Positions 11,901 to 24,325 of a stretch of 64,000 nt of DNA are shown piece by piece. The notes beneath the pieces were generated by a model that saw only the letters and a list, made by a program, of their open reading frames with translations, made no database searches and was not told the origin of the DNA. The number at the start of each line of letters is the position of its first letter. Within the stretch, counting starts at the first letter, position 1. A program made the translations under genes and the position numbers. The DNA comes from Cytidiella melzeri (taxonomy: Eukaryota; Basidiomycota; Agaricomycetes; Polyporales; Irpicaceae): positions 97,138 through 161,137 of the forward strand of contig JABYQR010000063.1 in NCBI GenBank assembly GCA_022592445.1. Reading direction: 5' to 3'.

Positions 11901-14900
11901 CACATGAGCGCGGTTGAAGTCTATAGCAGCATGAAGAAGGTATTGGCCGATAGAAACGATGCGTACGTACCTGAGCCGGACTATGGGCAGACATCTCAGT
12001 TTTCAACGTAGCGCTCCATAGGTCGACGTAATCTTCGAAAATATGCTGATTGGTCTGTCTAGGACTGACGGAGTATGCGATCAAGCTGGCGAATACTAAA
12101 GCAGTACGTGAGTATGTAAAATCAGGCCAGAAGCAGCGACGTACCAGGAAGGATGAGGGGGGTTAATGGTGTACGGGCGTATTTCATAATGATCGGCATC
12201 TGCCATATGAATTGGACGACCTCAACGTATGGCAGTGTGTTGTCCTTCGCCACCCTTTCAAGCATGCCCACGAGGAGAAGGAGCAGGTCCCTGCAAATGG
12301 CATCGTTGTCACTGGCGGAAAGCCTGTGTTGCACCATGCCAAAGGCTCGCTTTAGGTCCTCCGCGGTAGGATACTGTGCAAAGGCGGCGTCGAGCAGCGT
12401 CCGTCGTATCTCTTCGCTCGCCATGTCTTCTGCACTACAGTGCAAGAATAGCGTCTCAAAGGCGACTCTAGGGAAGTGTTAGCACTAGAAGTAGGTTCAC
12501 GATACATGCTGCTTGCCTGATTGGCTTGCCATGGGCCGCATTCACATAATGCCACACATGCCCTTCACCAGGCATGACATAGTCCAGAAGATCGTAAACT
12601 GCTGCAACGTTCATTTGCTGCGTGATGGAGGCTAATCTATCAAACTGAGCTTGATCTAGTGGTTTGCTTAGTAGCCGATACCAGTCGATAAGCTCCAAGG
12701 CGCCGATGTTGTGCTCTATCAGTATCCGGTTAGTGCATGGAAAAAGGGAAGATGCGACAACTCACGAGCACCTTCCGCCTCCACTGCATCCAAGAACGCA
12801 TCCGCTTCAGTATTATGGTCGGTAAGCGTCAATGAGGGCCGTTCCAATTGTGTCAATCCGGTCAATAAAGCTTGCGCTTCACGACCGATCCCAGCCATGA
12901 CGACAGATGGGCCTGGTTTGTTGACAAGAAATTCCAGACGCATAGCGAGAGTGTAGAAAGGCTGCAGAGTTCGTCCCCTGACAGCAAGTCTGAGGACCAG
13001 CTTCCGCACGTAAGCCACGACAGCCAAGCAGTCCGATGGAGTGAGGAGATCACGGGTAAACTTTGCTTCTAATTGCTCTATGACAGTCATAAGCAACGGA
13101 CTGGAGATCAAAGAAGATCCCTGAGTTTCGGTCGCATTTTGGGACCACAAGTCCCCCAGGTCCTCCAAATAACGATAAGGCGCCTTCATACAACGCTGAA
13201 CGCAGTCGTCCAAGAAGGGGATCATAGCGGCAGTTTCATCGGTTAATGGTGTGCCATCGGAAGCATGAGCGTCAGGAGCGCGCCTGCTTGTAGGTATTGA
13301 GTGTAGCCAAAGGTCGACTTCATGAGCGTCGTGCTGGAAAAGCAGAGTTTGTGACAAGGAATGTTTCAGCAGTTCCGCAACCGCACCCTTGATGACATGT
13401 GTGCTCGTGCTGGTGTACAGCGCAAGCAGAGTACTCAAGTTTCCCCGAGAGGAGCCTGAGTGCACGCTCAGCTGAGCATCATAAGATTTAGATGGCACAC
13501 ACCTGTTTTCCCCATGATGGAAAACTCCTCGCTCTCGTTCAAAAGACGTAAAGTGTGCAATTGGCGGAGAAAGACGAGACTCGTGGTGGGACCGTGGTCT
13601 GATGCACCCTCCTGGATACTGGAGAGCACTCTGGTGACATCAAAGTGTGCTTCAGCTGCGAGCTGAGGAATATAGCGGTGATACAGCCAAAGGAGACGCT
13701 GGGCACTCTCTGACAGCAACGCAGCTTTAGTGACTGTGTGACGACTTTGCTGGACTTCTCCGTCAACGGACACGGGCGCCTGTATAGCTTTCTGTTGCGC
13801 GAACGCCACGATGACCTGAAACTCTGGCACTCTGCGGGAAGCTTCCCTCTCGACTTCTCTGCGTCGAATAGACCATAGACCGTCTTCTTCGTCTTCCTCG
13901 AGTGACTCCTGTATTTCTCGGATACAGGTAAGCACCGCGCCATACTTTGTGAGGCACTTTCCTAACGCGAGTGCAGTACAATGTTGAACGAGCGCGGACG
14001 GGGACTGGAGCCCACGTGAGAGGTGAACCTTGATGTTCACAGTAGGGAGGATATTCTCCATGATCGTCGAAAGAGAGGGAGGGTTTGGTCGATAAAGATT
14101 TGCATCATGGAGCAGGAAGGACATTTGGGGAACAGGTAAGGAAATAACAGAACCGAAAAAAGCAATGTTTGCAATCCATTTCGAGGACAGACGAGGCTCG
14201 AGAGTCAAGGCAGCAGCCGACCAGTACCTGCAAAACGTTTAGGAAAGCCGGATCGACGAGGTGAGCTTTGCTTACCCGGCCACGAGTTCTGGACATGCTT
14301 GCAAGATACGCAAGGCTAGCTCTTGTTGCCTAGGATCTTCATTGACTCGCAGGGACTTGAGCACATTTGATAGGATTTTATTGAACACTCTTCCGTGATG
14401 ACGGCGCGAGGAGTCGTCAAAAAGCTCTTGGAGCCCTGCATCGTCCTCATCCTCGCGCGGATACCAGCCCTGATCCTTGAAGCACACGCCTGTCCCAGGA
14501 CGTGTACAGATCGCGAGTAAGAAGTGGTGGGCCAAGTCAGCAGGCACGCTCTCGGAACTTCCATCCTCTTCACCGCTACGCTCGTACAGTCTCAAGACCT
14601 GTGATAGACTCAGCACACTCTATGAGAATGAGTAGATTGTCCAACCTGCGCTATCGTGTTCTCGTTGAAGATACCAATTTTGACCGTCCTCTTGATCTTC
14701 ACATCCTCCCAGATACCCGACCAGCATGTCTCGAGAACTTTGCGTATGACAGGGAACGCATCCCGCGCGAGACCTTTGAAGGTGGAAATCAAGTGATCTC
14801 GACGTTGTTCCAGGAACGCTGCCTTGACCACCGAAGGAGCTCTGATGTCTACGAAAGACAAAAGCAGCAGCACGTAGAGGGTTCGAATGTCTGGTTACAA

Positions 14901-15693
14901 GGGTCCTTAGGGGCTGGGTGTAGGCAGCTACATGGGTTGCTCACCAGGCTTAGACAGAGCGTCTCCGTGGTCACTGGATTTTGATTTGCGTCTCATGTTC
15001 AATAATTTTGGCAGAGACTAGACACCGTCAGTCTCAGAGCGGCGAGAAAGAGCACGAAGTTACTTTTAATTCCCATGGGAACGCCTCAAAGACGTTGCGG
15101 GACTCCTTCCCTCCGGGAAATACGGATATGCTGTGGTACAACTTCAGAGTGACGAGCATGAGCTCATTGTGCGTCGTCGAAAGGTAGGTATTCAGCTTTG
15201 TAGACCACTGAGGCGAGAGTACAGCTTTGATGAGCGGTGTTGCGAGATGGTGATATGTATAATGTGAAGAGAGCAGCCTAACGAGACAAGACAGGATAGA
15301 TAAAACGATGGATATGAGTCCTGTTTGACGCTATGAGGCCGTTAGTAGCACAGAGGTAAAGGCGGGACAGTGGCTCACAGTATTAACCTGGGACCATATG
15401 TCGAACAGATCTTGCGCCGCGTTGTCTGACTCTAGCCAAGCTTTCGCAAGGAGCAAGCGTTCGTCGCTAGCAGGGACGACATCCTCAGAGTACTTGATAG
15501 ACAGTTGGTTCCGCAGCACAGTGAGCCCTGCCACTCGTCAGCAAGTCTGGCATTGACTACGACGTGCATGCAACGCACCCTCAACCAGAGCGGATTCCGT
15601 CTGCGCATGCAGAACTTTCCGAATGTCCTCATACTTTGTGAATCCAGCCTCCGTCGCGCGTTTCGGTCCCTGATTTGTCTTCAGTGGAGCCAT
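8924..15693 (-). CDS. URB1: Nucleolar pre-ribosomal-associated protein URB1/NPA1
   Basis: This is a very large helical-repeat nucleolar protein for early 60S assembly, roughly 2,000 residues from many exons. The start at 15693 gives MAPLKTNQGPKRATEAGFTK, followed by VLRNQLSIKYSEDVVPASDE. The family-specific N-terminal block is clear: FPVIRKVLETCWSGIWEDVK, IGIFNENTIAQ, VLRLYERSGEEDG, then LAHHFLLAICTRPGTGVCFK and DQGWYPREDEDD. The central and C-terminal parts are helical, as in HPKFAALGRTGDIRYAEVRL and FVILVFSRMLIEGVPS; the last exon ends VGEWVRREVIRNIRTE. An in-frame candidate intron of about 48 nt lies near 9180-9230 and could be retained without a frame change. In yeast Npa1/Urb1 sits in one complex with Rsa3, whose probable gene lies at 6716-7348. 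Internal exon borders are not individually verified. Confidence 0.9.
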
Positions 15694-16475
15694 TACAGCT
15701 TCAAACGAGGGTAGACTGTCTTTCAGTATGTTATGGACACATGTAGATATACAGCAGTCAAGGCAGAGGAGACACAACGAGGAGAGGCGACTCCGCCAAA
15801 AATCTACCGTGAAGATCGTATCGGGCACTGTAAACTGGGCGTTAAACCTGGGTTGAGTTAATTTCGAGCTTGGATCTGAACCACACACACACTGAACTGT
15901 TCAAGCAAGTAATTCTCTCAGTTGCTCTCGTCTGTTGCGCGAGAATGAAGCCACTTACGATGACATTAGCACGCTACAAGCAAATATGAACGAGGTACGT
16001 ACAGCCGTGTTCTGCACCCACGAGAAGTAGTAACAACAGCTGCAACCCGACCGCCAGAACATCAACGTTGCATCAGCCACCACTCGTCTGTCTTCACAGG
16101 ACCACGCCACTTGGAAACATTCGTGGGTAGACATTGCAGCCTCACGCTCATCTTGAGGCAATAGTTGCGTAAAACCGACCTCTCATAGGCTGCAAGCCGC
16201 TGCGCATCTCACACACCGACGGCGTGTCCTCAACGATGGGCGACCGGATGTTGCTTCAATGTGAGAGAATTTGTCATGGACGCAGTCTTTTGGACTAACT
16301 TGTCGTTTCGCTCACACAGCTTCATCGCTATGTTGTATTCAGAGCTTGTTCCATCGTCGAACTCTTCTTTGGCGTCGATCAAGTTGATCACAACACTTAG
16401 GCATTTAAGCCGCGTCTCCTCACACGTACTCTTGTCTCTGCCCACTTTACCCTAGCTGCTCCCACTCTCGCAAGA
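15694..16475. other. Intergenic region between URB1 and the cupredoxin gene (divergent)
   Basis: No convincing coding frame is seen in these 782 bases. It must carry both promoters, since URB1 starts at 15693 leftward and the cupredoxin starts at 16476 rightward. Short reverse-strand frames at 15955-16161 and 16230-16445 lack any motif. I see no TATA box of good match close to either start. Confidence 0.5.
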
Positions 16476-17417
16476 ATGCTCTCTTTGATCTCGACTGTCG
16501 CTGCCCTCTCCGCTGCTGTCTTCACAGCTGCTCAAGTAACTGTATGGAATTGATATCTCGCTCCTCTCTTCTTTTGAGCTCACATCCCCCCTCAGATCCA
16601 GGTCGGCGGTCCTCTCGGCCAGACCTACAACTTTTTCCCACCAAACGTTACTGCTGCCAACGGCACAGTTGTAACTTTCGTTTTTGCTGGCGCACCCGGA
16701 AACCACTCTGTTACCCAGTCCACCTTTGCGCAGCCATGTGATCCCATGGCTAGCGGCTTCGACTCTGGCTTTGTCTTCATTCCCATGAACAACACCGCTG
16801 CAGTCCCGAGTTGGAACCTTACCATTACAAACGACCAGACACGTATGCATACCACCTCCACTGCTCGTACATTGGCTAAATTGTAACATGCAGCAATCTG
16901 GTTCTACTGCGGTCAGCTCGCGCCTGTTCCTCACTGCACGCAAGGCATGGTTGGGTGAGCTCGGGCAAGACATTCACGTCATATACGTATACTGATTGAC
17001 GGCGCCATCGTCAGCTCGATCAATGCTCAGGCGGACGGAAACCGGTCCTTCTCCGCTTTCAAACAGGCTGCCATCGCTCTCAACGGCACCACCACTCCCG
17101 GCGCACCCGTTCCTAACCTCAACGGTGTCGGCGCCAACGCCACCGCCGTTCCAGGTCCTATTTCAGGTAGCATCTCGCTCACTGGTGCAGCTGCAGGTCC
17201 TACCTTTAGTGGCTCTGGAATACCACCATCGGCTGTCATGCTCAGCTCCGGTGCTGGTCCGTCTGGTACTTCCGCTGCTGGAAGTGCTTCTGGAGCCCCC
17301 TCTGCTTCAGGCGCGGGCAGCCCCTCCCCTAGTTCTTCTCCTTCCGGTGCTCTTGCAAACACGGTTAACGTTCTCTTCATTGCAATTGCGACAGCTTTCG
17401 GTAGTCTGCTTTTGTAA
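16476..17417 (+). CDS. Secreted cupredoxin-like, Ser-rich, probably GPI-anchored protein
   Basis: The start MLSLISTVAALSAAVFTAAQ is a signal peptide. The cupredoxin domain follows: VGGPLGQTYNFFPPNVTAAN, VTFVFAGAPGNHSVTQSTF, PCDPMASGFDSGFV, and after an intron IWFYCGQLAPVPHCTQGMVG. His in NHS, Cys in WFYC, His in PHC and Met in GMV are placed as type 1 copper ligands. The C-terminal third is Ser/Gly/Pro/Ala-rich (GASGAPSASGAGSPSPSSSP type), then a hydrophobic tail, VLFIAIATAFGSLLL, ends the protein as in GPI substrates. At least three short introns are present. Such extracellular serine-rich plastocyanin-like proteins are common in Agaricomycetes; copper binding and function at the wall are inferred. 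Confidence 0.88.
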
Positions 17418-17861
17418 ACTGATAAAAATATTGCAAAGCAACAGGACATAATTTGGTTCAAGGACTCGGATAGCTCGCAACAGCTTCATAATTATAACTT
17501 GGCTTTTCCTCTGCTCGTATTACCTAGAGACTGCTGCTGTATAATGCAAAAATGGATGCCCAACACATGCGTCTAACCACCTTGACACACGCTAATAGGA
17601 AACCAGTGGTCATCAAATATCTTCGGGGACTCATGAGAAGTCAAAATAGCTGTTTTATTCGCTGATGAAGAGCCAGAGCACAACCCAATGAATACACAAC
17701 TTTTTTTCCAGCGAGTGATGCGTACGAACGTTACGCGTTATTGTTGTTCCAGTACAAATCAACGCGGGCGCTAGATGAACTGGTACTTCAAGTTGTAAGT
17801 ACTACGGTCACGTACGCCGGTACTCAAACCTGCTTGGCCAAGCTCTTTGAAGCATTTACTT
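17418..17861. other. Intergenic region, no gene seen
   Basis: These 444 bases between the cupredoxin stop and the DNA glycosylase start hold no supported coding frame. Both flanking genes run rightward, so it contains the cupredoxin 3' end and the glycosylase promoter. A T-rich run (TTTTTTTCC) near 17701 is the only visible feature. Confidence 0.5.
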
Positions 17862-19518
17862 ATGGCTAGCGAGGATGTAGATGAAGATGAGTCCTTTGTG
17901 GACCACCCCATAGCAGCATTAGCTACTCAGGACGAGACCAGACTCCTCAAACTCCGTAGCACGCTCTCGGCCTACAAGTACCGGGGTGACACCTCTCCAA
18001 CAAAGCGGCCTAGTAGCAGACATGCAACACCTCACCTCCAGCGTTTTGTCAGTACGCTTGGACGCAGCGCGGAAACTTCTCCAGACAGGCGTGAAGAGGA
18101 CACAAAGTATGCCGTCGATGCAGCAGGGACAAGGCCGAGTTTTGTGAACAACACACTCGCAACCTCTGCTGTCGACTCTCCTCCGTCAACACCTCGCAAA
18201 GCTCAGAAAAGAGCAAAGTCACGAGGGTATGCTCCTCCTGAAAAGTATGAGCACCTACATTATTTGCAGGACCACTTGGAACCATATCAAAAAGGTGAAT
18301 GGGTTGCATGTCTCCGGCTTGAATATGCCTACTAGAGTTGTTCGTTGGTAGTTGTATTTTGTGGCATCAAGTAAGTTATACTGCTTGTACTCTTTGCTGC
18401 AATTTGAGATGTCAAACTTGCGTCTTTTGTAGCCCCGGGTTCCAGTCTGGCCAAACAGGATATCATTATGCCCATTCTACGAATCACTTTTGGCGATGCC
18501 TACATCTTTCTGGTGCGTTTCAGGCCTATGTAACTCGTTCGGAGCTTATCATGACCTATGCTCAACAGGCCTTACAGAGCGGCTTATAAGCCCAGCGGAA
18601 GGCTACTTGCTCCCGGAGCTGTATGGTTTCGGCTTAGTGAGTGTTCCACACCACTGCTAGCTTTCGCCTAATAATCACGCGCCCATCCGACTCGGACAAG
18701 ACTAATCTCGTAGATCGCCCGACAGCAGAGGTAGGACCTTCACTTTATATCCCTTTCATTCTCAGAAACTCCATCAGCAATCGGAACTGTGTGCCAAAGA
18801 GATGAAGAACGGCGTTCCGATACTCATGGACAAGCTCGTCAAGTACAGGCCGCATACTGTGTGCTTCCTTGGAAGAGGCATCTGGGACGTGTTTCGCCAG
18901 CAGGCATTCAAGCTGAAGCACACAACGCCTCGCTCTTCTCCCGACTCATTGCCGCAGCCGCGATCAGCAGAGACGGGATTGAGGCCCCCAGATCATGTGC
19001 ATGTCTCGAGCTCTGTGTCATCGAGACATTTCGTGAGTTGTCCTCTAGATTTTCCCTCTTTGCGTCTCACTCAGATGTCTCAGTGCTCTTTAATTACTGA
19101 GAAGAAACAGGAGACGGCTAGTAGGAACTCATTTAAATGGGGACTGCAGCCGTTCAAAATTGTGTATCGACAGATAGGTGACAATCCTCGCATCATCAGC
19201 TTCATGCCCAATGTGCCGACTACTACTCGTTCTATCTAGGTGACCGTCCTTCAGCTGTGACTGAAACCTTCATTTTTGTGGCACCAAGTCCTTCAGCACG
19301 AGTCTCTGCCTACCAGGTATGACATACATCATTTGTGACGAGTCTCGAAACTGATTAGTCATGTAATGCATGTGTAGTGGTGGGATAAAGTAGAGTTATT
19401 CAAGCAGCTGCGAAACCATCTTGATGCCGTACAAGAGAACACGGTGGATAGTTCTGCTTTCACGCACATACCACTTACGACCACCAAGTCGATCTACTTC
19501 ATCTCCCAACCTGAATGA
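17862..19518 (+). CDS. G/T(U)-mismatch DNA glycosylase, TDG/Thp1 type
   Basis: This base-excision repair enzyme of the uracil-DNA glycosylase superfamily removes T or U from mismatches with G. The ATG at 17862 (MASEDVDEDES) starts an acidic then basic disordered N-terminus ending with PRKAQKRAKSRGYAPPEKY. The catalytic core begins with FCGINPG, whose Asn matches the catalytic Asn of human TDG, then YHYAHSTNHFWRCLHLSGLT, LLPELYGFGL, ARPTAEQSELCAKEM, KYRPHTVCFLGRGIWDVF, and after further introns APSPSARVSAYQ (the PSxSAR-like loop of TDG) and WWDKVELFKQL. It ends at KSIYFISQPE. Several 45-60 nt introns are required, one splitting GIN from PG. S. pombe Thp1 is the closest described relative. Domain call is strong; the exact splice pattern between 18930 and 19260 is less certain. 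Confidence 0.88.
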
Positions 19519-19831
19519 TAATCCACGCAGTATGCCGACGTCCGTAACGGGATTATCGATCAATTCCACGCTGTGCATGTATATCTACCTACTGTCAGCT
19601 ATGTATAGGTCTTCAGCTCTTCGAGCCGAGAAATCCGGATAGGCTGCTTCTTTAGCCATGCCCAAAGGAACTTCTGACAACTATGGTGAGCAGGAGTCAC
19701 GATCAGCTGCTGGTCTCGTGGTCTAATCCCCGCTGATTCGGCCTCTCCTAGACTTTATGAAGAGTTGCTTGTCCAGCTATAGCACATCATACCCTACCAG
19801 CCATCTCACTGCAAGCTGTCGGTCTAGGATC

Positions 19832-20718
19832 ATGGCGCAGTCACAAGCATCTTCGCACTATGCCACGAGCCATGGTCACTCTAAGACTGTCCTCGAGATG
19901 CATTCATGGCGTACCGCGGAGAATTCAGCCCCGTATCTGCTTCCTTATCTGGAGCCCCACATGCAGATTTTGGATGTTGGTAAGGATTTACTCGCTACCC
20001 ACACAGCACCGATGCCGCTCTAACTCACTTGCCATTAGGCTGTGGCCCCGGCTCAATTACCATTGACTTTGCCTCGCGCGTCCCTCAAGGCCATGCCACC
20101 GGCGTTGACTACGCCCTCGGCCCTGTCGAAGCAGCGCGCACACTCGCGTTATTATCCAATGTCCCAAACGTCTCCTTCCAAACCGGTGATATCTATTCTC
20201 TTCCATTCCCCGCCGGAACGTTCGACGTCACCCACACGCACCAGGTTCTCCAACACGTCGCTGAACCTGTCAAGGCCCTGCGCGAGATGCGAAGGGTCAC
20301 GAAACCAGGCGGAATTGTGGCGTGCAGGGAGACAGATATACAAACATACATATTCTATCCTGAAGCGAAGGGTCTATCGCTTTGGGTGTCCCTGATAGGG
20401 CAGATTGGCCGGATGAACGGATGTGAGCCCCAAGCGGGTCGTTCTCTGGGTGCGTGGGCACGACAAGCAGGGTTCGACACAGCGGGTGTCACTTGTGGTG
20501 CCGGGTCGTGGTGTTTTTCGACGCCCGCACAGCGAGCGTACTGGGGCGGTTCAATCGTCAGTCGGTTTGAGGACTCTAATTTATCGGCCACCGCTGTGAG
20601 TGCTGGGCTGGCTACAAAGGAGGAGATTGAGGACTCGATGCAGGCGATGAAAGAGTGGATTACGCATGAAGACGGGTATTTTGCTTTGTTACACGGCGAA
20701 ATGATTGCGCGTGTATGA
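19832..20718 (+). CDS. Class I SAM-dependent methyltransferase, UbiE-like
   Basis: The protein has 275 residues from exons 19832-19979 and 20039-20718, with the intron inside motif I. Motif I reads ILDVGCGPGSITIDFA; the following acidic strand is GVDYALGPVEAA and motif II is SFQTGDIYSLPFPAGTFDV; next come HQVLQHVAEPVKALREMRRV and KPGGIVACRE. The upstream TGHGHSKTV-type segment SHGHSKTVLEMHSWRTAENS is typical of a family of fungal methyltransferases of unknown substrate. An ATG at 19658 (MPKGTSDNY) plus an intron would stay in frame and add about 35 residues; I chose 19832 because homologues usually begin just before this segment. The substrate is unknown; nothing beside it suggests a secondary metabolite cluster. 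Confidence 0.85.
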
Positions 20719-20775
20719 CGCTGATGCATAAAACAGTTTGTTTTCTGTGTTTCATTACTTGGTAGTGGCCACATG

Positions 20776-20789
20776 TAACCCTAACCTAA
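20776..20789 (+). promoter_or_regulatory. Telobox-like motif upstream of HEM25
   Basis: TAACCCTAACCTAA lies 120 bp before the HEM25 start and contains AACCCTAAC, the core of the telo-box bound by Myb/TRF-like factors in plants and yeast. A second telomere-like string is at 60549-60562. A role here is inferred from sequence only. Confidence 0.3.
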
Positions 20790-20908
20790 ATCATTAATGA
20801 AAGCGCCGGTGCAGGCTTACTTGAACTCCTTTCGCTGTTCCCGACGTCCATCCTCCTCCCACTGCTGGAAGTCCAAGTGCTGAGCATAAGCCTCCGCATA
20901 GACGATAT

Positions 20909-22311
20909 ATGACCAATGTCAGTCAGCACCTCCTTTCAGGTACTCTCCTTGTAGGCTCAAAGTCTACCTAGAGCTGCATTGACGGCAATGGAGTGTAGGT
21001 GCCCTGTCGGGTTTCGCGTCAGGAATATGTCTGCAGCCATGTACGTGTTCTGTCAGTGCGGACCACGAAGGTCTCCTGACGCACGCTCTTAGTTGACCTC
21101 TTGAAGACACGCATGCAACAGGGCGACGGAAGTGCTGTGCCTGCTCAGTGTGTTTACCGTTTCCATCTCATGCTCCTTACGCTGGAATGACCTGCTCCAG
21201 GCATGGCCGGCGTATCCTATACACTGTGCGCGAGGTTATTCGTGCAGACGGAATGGCAGGCCTATGGAGAGGTACGACGGCTACTTTGCTGCGGTATGAA
21301 TCTACACATCCTTTGCGTGATATTTCCACGGCTCAAATGCAAGTTGAACTGCAGAAACGTGCCAGGCGTCGCGATGTACTTTACCGGTCTCACCCAACTC
21401 CGCACCCTTATGGCTACATCACCATATCTTGCTGCCGTGCAATATCCCGACCGCAACACTCACAGCTCGACACTGCCCAAACTGACTGTCCAAGGCAATC
21501 TGATGGCTGGTGCTGCAACCCGTGTGACGGTAGGGTTCGTCTTGAATCCATTCACCGTGCTCAAAGCTCGATACGAGGTGCGTGATCCCACCTCTTCCCG
21601 AATGAAGTCTCAGTGCTTCAGCACGCTGACCAGTCCCACGCAGAGTAATCTACATAACTACCAGAGTTTGCCCGCGGCGTTCCGCTCCCTCGTTCGCGGT
21701 GGACCGTCAGAGCTCTTTCTTGGATTTTGGCCGTCGGCGATGCGTGACGCACCGTATGCTGGGTTGTTTATAGTCTTCTATGAGGGCGTCAAATACGAGA
21801 TGAGTGAGTAACGCAGTACCTTCCTCTACTGCGTTGACGCTCAGTTGTAATGCCAAAGGTCATTTGCTGCCCTCCAACTCGTCGTTCCAGGCCGCTAGTC
21901 TTCACAGCCTTTCAGCTGCTTCTGCTGGGGCTATCGCGACGCTCATAACGCACCCATTCGATGTCATAAAGGTGCGTCCATCGTCGGTGCTTTGATGCAA
22001 CCGTGTCTTAACATCAATCATACTAGACCAAAATGCAGGTGCGCACAGAGAAGCGATATCATGGCGTGATACAAACAGCGACGACAGTCTGGCAGGTACG
22101 GATGCATGAGATGGTTTTTATACCCTTAGCTAACCTTCGCCTTTTCAAGCAACGAGGCGTGGCAGGTTTCTTCGACGGAATCACACTGCGTCTTTCTCGC
22201 AAAGTCCTCAGTTCCGTCATTGGATGGGCGGTCTACGAAGGCATCCTCATCTTCTTCAAAGCACACAATGCAAGACCAGTGCGACGGGAAGCCTCAGCCT
22301 CGCCTCGATGA
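20909..22311 (+). CDS. HEM25: Mitochondrial glycine carrier Hem25 / SLC25A38
   Basis: This mitochondrial carrier imports glycine for the first step of heme synthesis. The ATG at 20909 (MTNVSQHLLSG) is joined by a short intron to GALSGFASGICLQP, and a further intron splits QP from FDLLKTRMQQGDG. The three carrier signatures are QPFDLLKTRMQQ, NPFTVLKARYE and HPFDVIKTKMQVRTEKRYHG. The Hem25-like pattern also shows in GLWRGTTATLLR, NVPGVAMYFTGL, FWPSAMRDAPYAGLFIVFYE and KVLSSVIGWAVYEGI. About seven introns break the gene. The C-terminus is basic (RPVRREASASPR). The first two exons are short and would be missed by an ORF scan, but they complete the first transmembrane helix and signature, which supports the start chosen. 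Confidence 0.9.
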
Positions 22312-22418
22312 ATATACCCACTGTTACATGTGGGCAAGGTGCTCTATGATACATAGGAATAACAGACGTAATAGTCGTGACAGTCGTTTCGACCACAACG
22401 GGGCAAAACGTCTGTTCG

Positions 22419-24072
22419 TTATGTATAACGTTTCTGTATCGCCTTCGCAATGGTTTGTAATTGAATGTTCGATGTCCCTTCGTATATTGCACCCTGATGT
22501 GTAATCAGCGCCGAATATACACCACAGTACATCTCAATCATGCTCACTATCTTGGAGTCTCTCCAGAACTTCTCGATACCAGTCTCCCTGGTGAAACCGA
22601 CACCACCTGCCCACTCAATAGCAGCGCCAGAAACGCGCTGTGCTACAACACTGGCCCAGTACTTCGCCATCGCAGCTTCTGTCGTAAACTCACGACCTTC
22701 ATCTTTTAGACGAGCAGCGTTATATGTAAGGAGACGGGCGGATTCGATGGAGATTGCTGCCTCTGCGATGGAGAACTGCATGCCTTGGAAGGTACCGACC
22801 GGCTGACCAAATTGTTTGCGCTCGTAAGTGTAAGGAACGGCTTTGTCGAAGGCACCTTGGGCGAGACCAAGCATCTGGGCAGCAATACCGATGCGTCCTG
22901 ATGACCGAGTCAGTATCTGTTTTAAAATGAGTACATTGCAAATTCTCGCCTTCGTTGAGAATTTCGATAGCAATCTATGAGGAGAGAGTGAGCAAGATGG
23001 AGCTCTGTTATATTATATCGCGTACTTTGTAACCCTTCCCGACCTCTCCAAGTACATTCTCCTGTGGGACCTTCAAATCATCAAAGTTGAGAGTGCATGT
23101 CGAAGATGCACGGATGCCAAGTTTCTGTTCCTTCTTCGCGATTTTGATGCCCATGTCCTTTGTAGCAATAAAGCAGGTTATACCCTTGTACCCTTTACTT
23201 GGGTCGACGTTGGCAAAGATGAGGAAGAAGTCGGCTTCGTAAGAATTGGTGATCCACATTTTCGAGCCGTTGATGACCCAGTGGTCTCCGTCTTTCTTGG
23301 CACGCGTCTGTAGGGCAAATGCATCCGAACCTGAAGCTGGTTCAGATAGGCAAAAGCTACCGAGCTGTAACGGTTGCAACATGAGCCATGTTAGCGTCGA
23401 TAATGTGAAGGACGACGAACCGACGACTCTGCAAGTTTCGGTAGCCATTTAGCCTGCTGCTCGTCCGTGCCATATTTACGTACAACGGTATTCACGAGTG
23501 TGTTGTGCACGTCGCACATGACAGACACCGAAGGGTCTACCTTTGCCAGTTCTTCAATCGCAATGATGGCGGCCGTGAATGAGGACTCTGCTCCTCCGAG
23601 CTCAGCACTCGTTTCAATGCCCATCAACTGCGCGGAGATGTGTGAGAATTCTATGACAGGTAACAATTGGATGGCGTACGCCTTGTTCAAAGAGGCCTTG
23701 GGTGACCTCTGGGTCCATCATCTCCTTCTCGTCCATTTCACGCACTTTGGGGCCGACAACGTCCTGTGCAAAACGTCGCACTGAGAGAGCGCAGAAGTCA
23801 ACACAAGAAAATGGCACAAACAAGCATGCTCACCTGTGTCGCGTAACATCTCTTCCTCTTCAGTAAACTTGTTCAGAGAATTGAGAACAGGCTCTGAGGA
23901 AGAGGTGGCTGTGGCAGAGAAGGACCGCCAGCCATTTCTGGGTGAGTTGACTGGTGAGTTCTGTCTGTTCAATGGCAGTGAACAAAACTTACCGAGACGT
24001 TGCTACTCTCGATGTCGCATTCGAGCGTAGCACAGATGTTTTGATATACTTTGAAGCTGCTGAGCGAAACAT
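22419..24072 (-). CDS. Mitochondrial acyl-CoA dehydrogenase, short/branched-chain type
   Basis: This FAD enzyme oxidises short or branched acyl-CoA to the enoyl form in the mitochondrion. The start at 24072 gives [20 protein letters not shown], a basic amphipathic presequence, spliced over a 55-nt intron to [13 protein letters not shown]. Then follow [94 protein letters not shown], the FAD-binding [17 protein letters not shown] and [16 protein letters not shown]-type helix, and [17 protein letters not shown], which carries the catalytic Glu position of this subfamily. It is closest to ACADSB/ACADS; the chain preference cannot be read by eye. The gene is convergent with HEM25 (about 105 bp between stops) and divergent from DDB1 (253 bp). 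Confidence 0.93.
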
Positions 24073-24325
24073 TGCGGTATTGTCGTCGTGAACGCAGAAG
24101 AGAAAGTCAGGTTATTAACATTATTGAACAAGCGCCCGGAACCAGGTGCACAATCAATTATCACATGCTGCTCAAGCCGCAAATCACGTGCACGCGGCAC
24201 ACGATTCGAATCGGGCAGCGTCTATACGATCTCGCGGCCGTGCGACTCGAGCTCACAGAGAGCACTGGTCCTCGTCGTTCTCGCCGACGTCCATGCTCTT
24301 CGGGGCGCTGCGCAGCTCATAAACC

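Noticed and set aside
18049..18309. Reverse-strand frame over the DNA glycosylase N-terminus
   Set aside because: No motif; it lies antisense to the disordered N-terminal exon.
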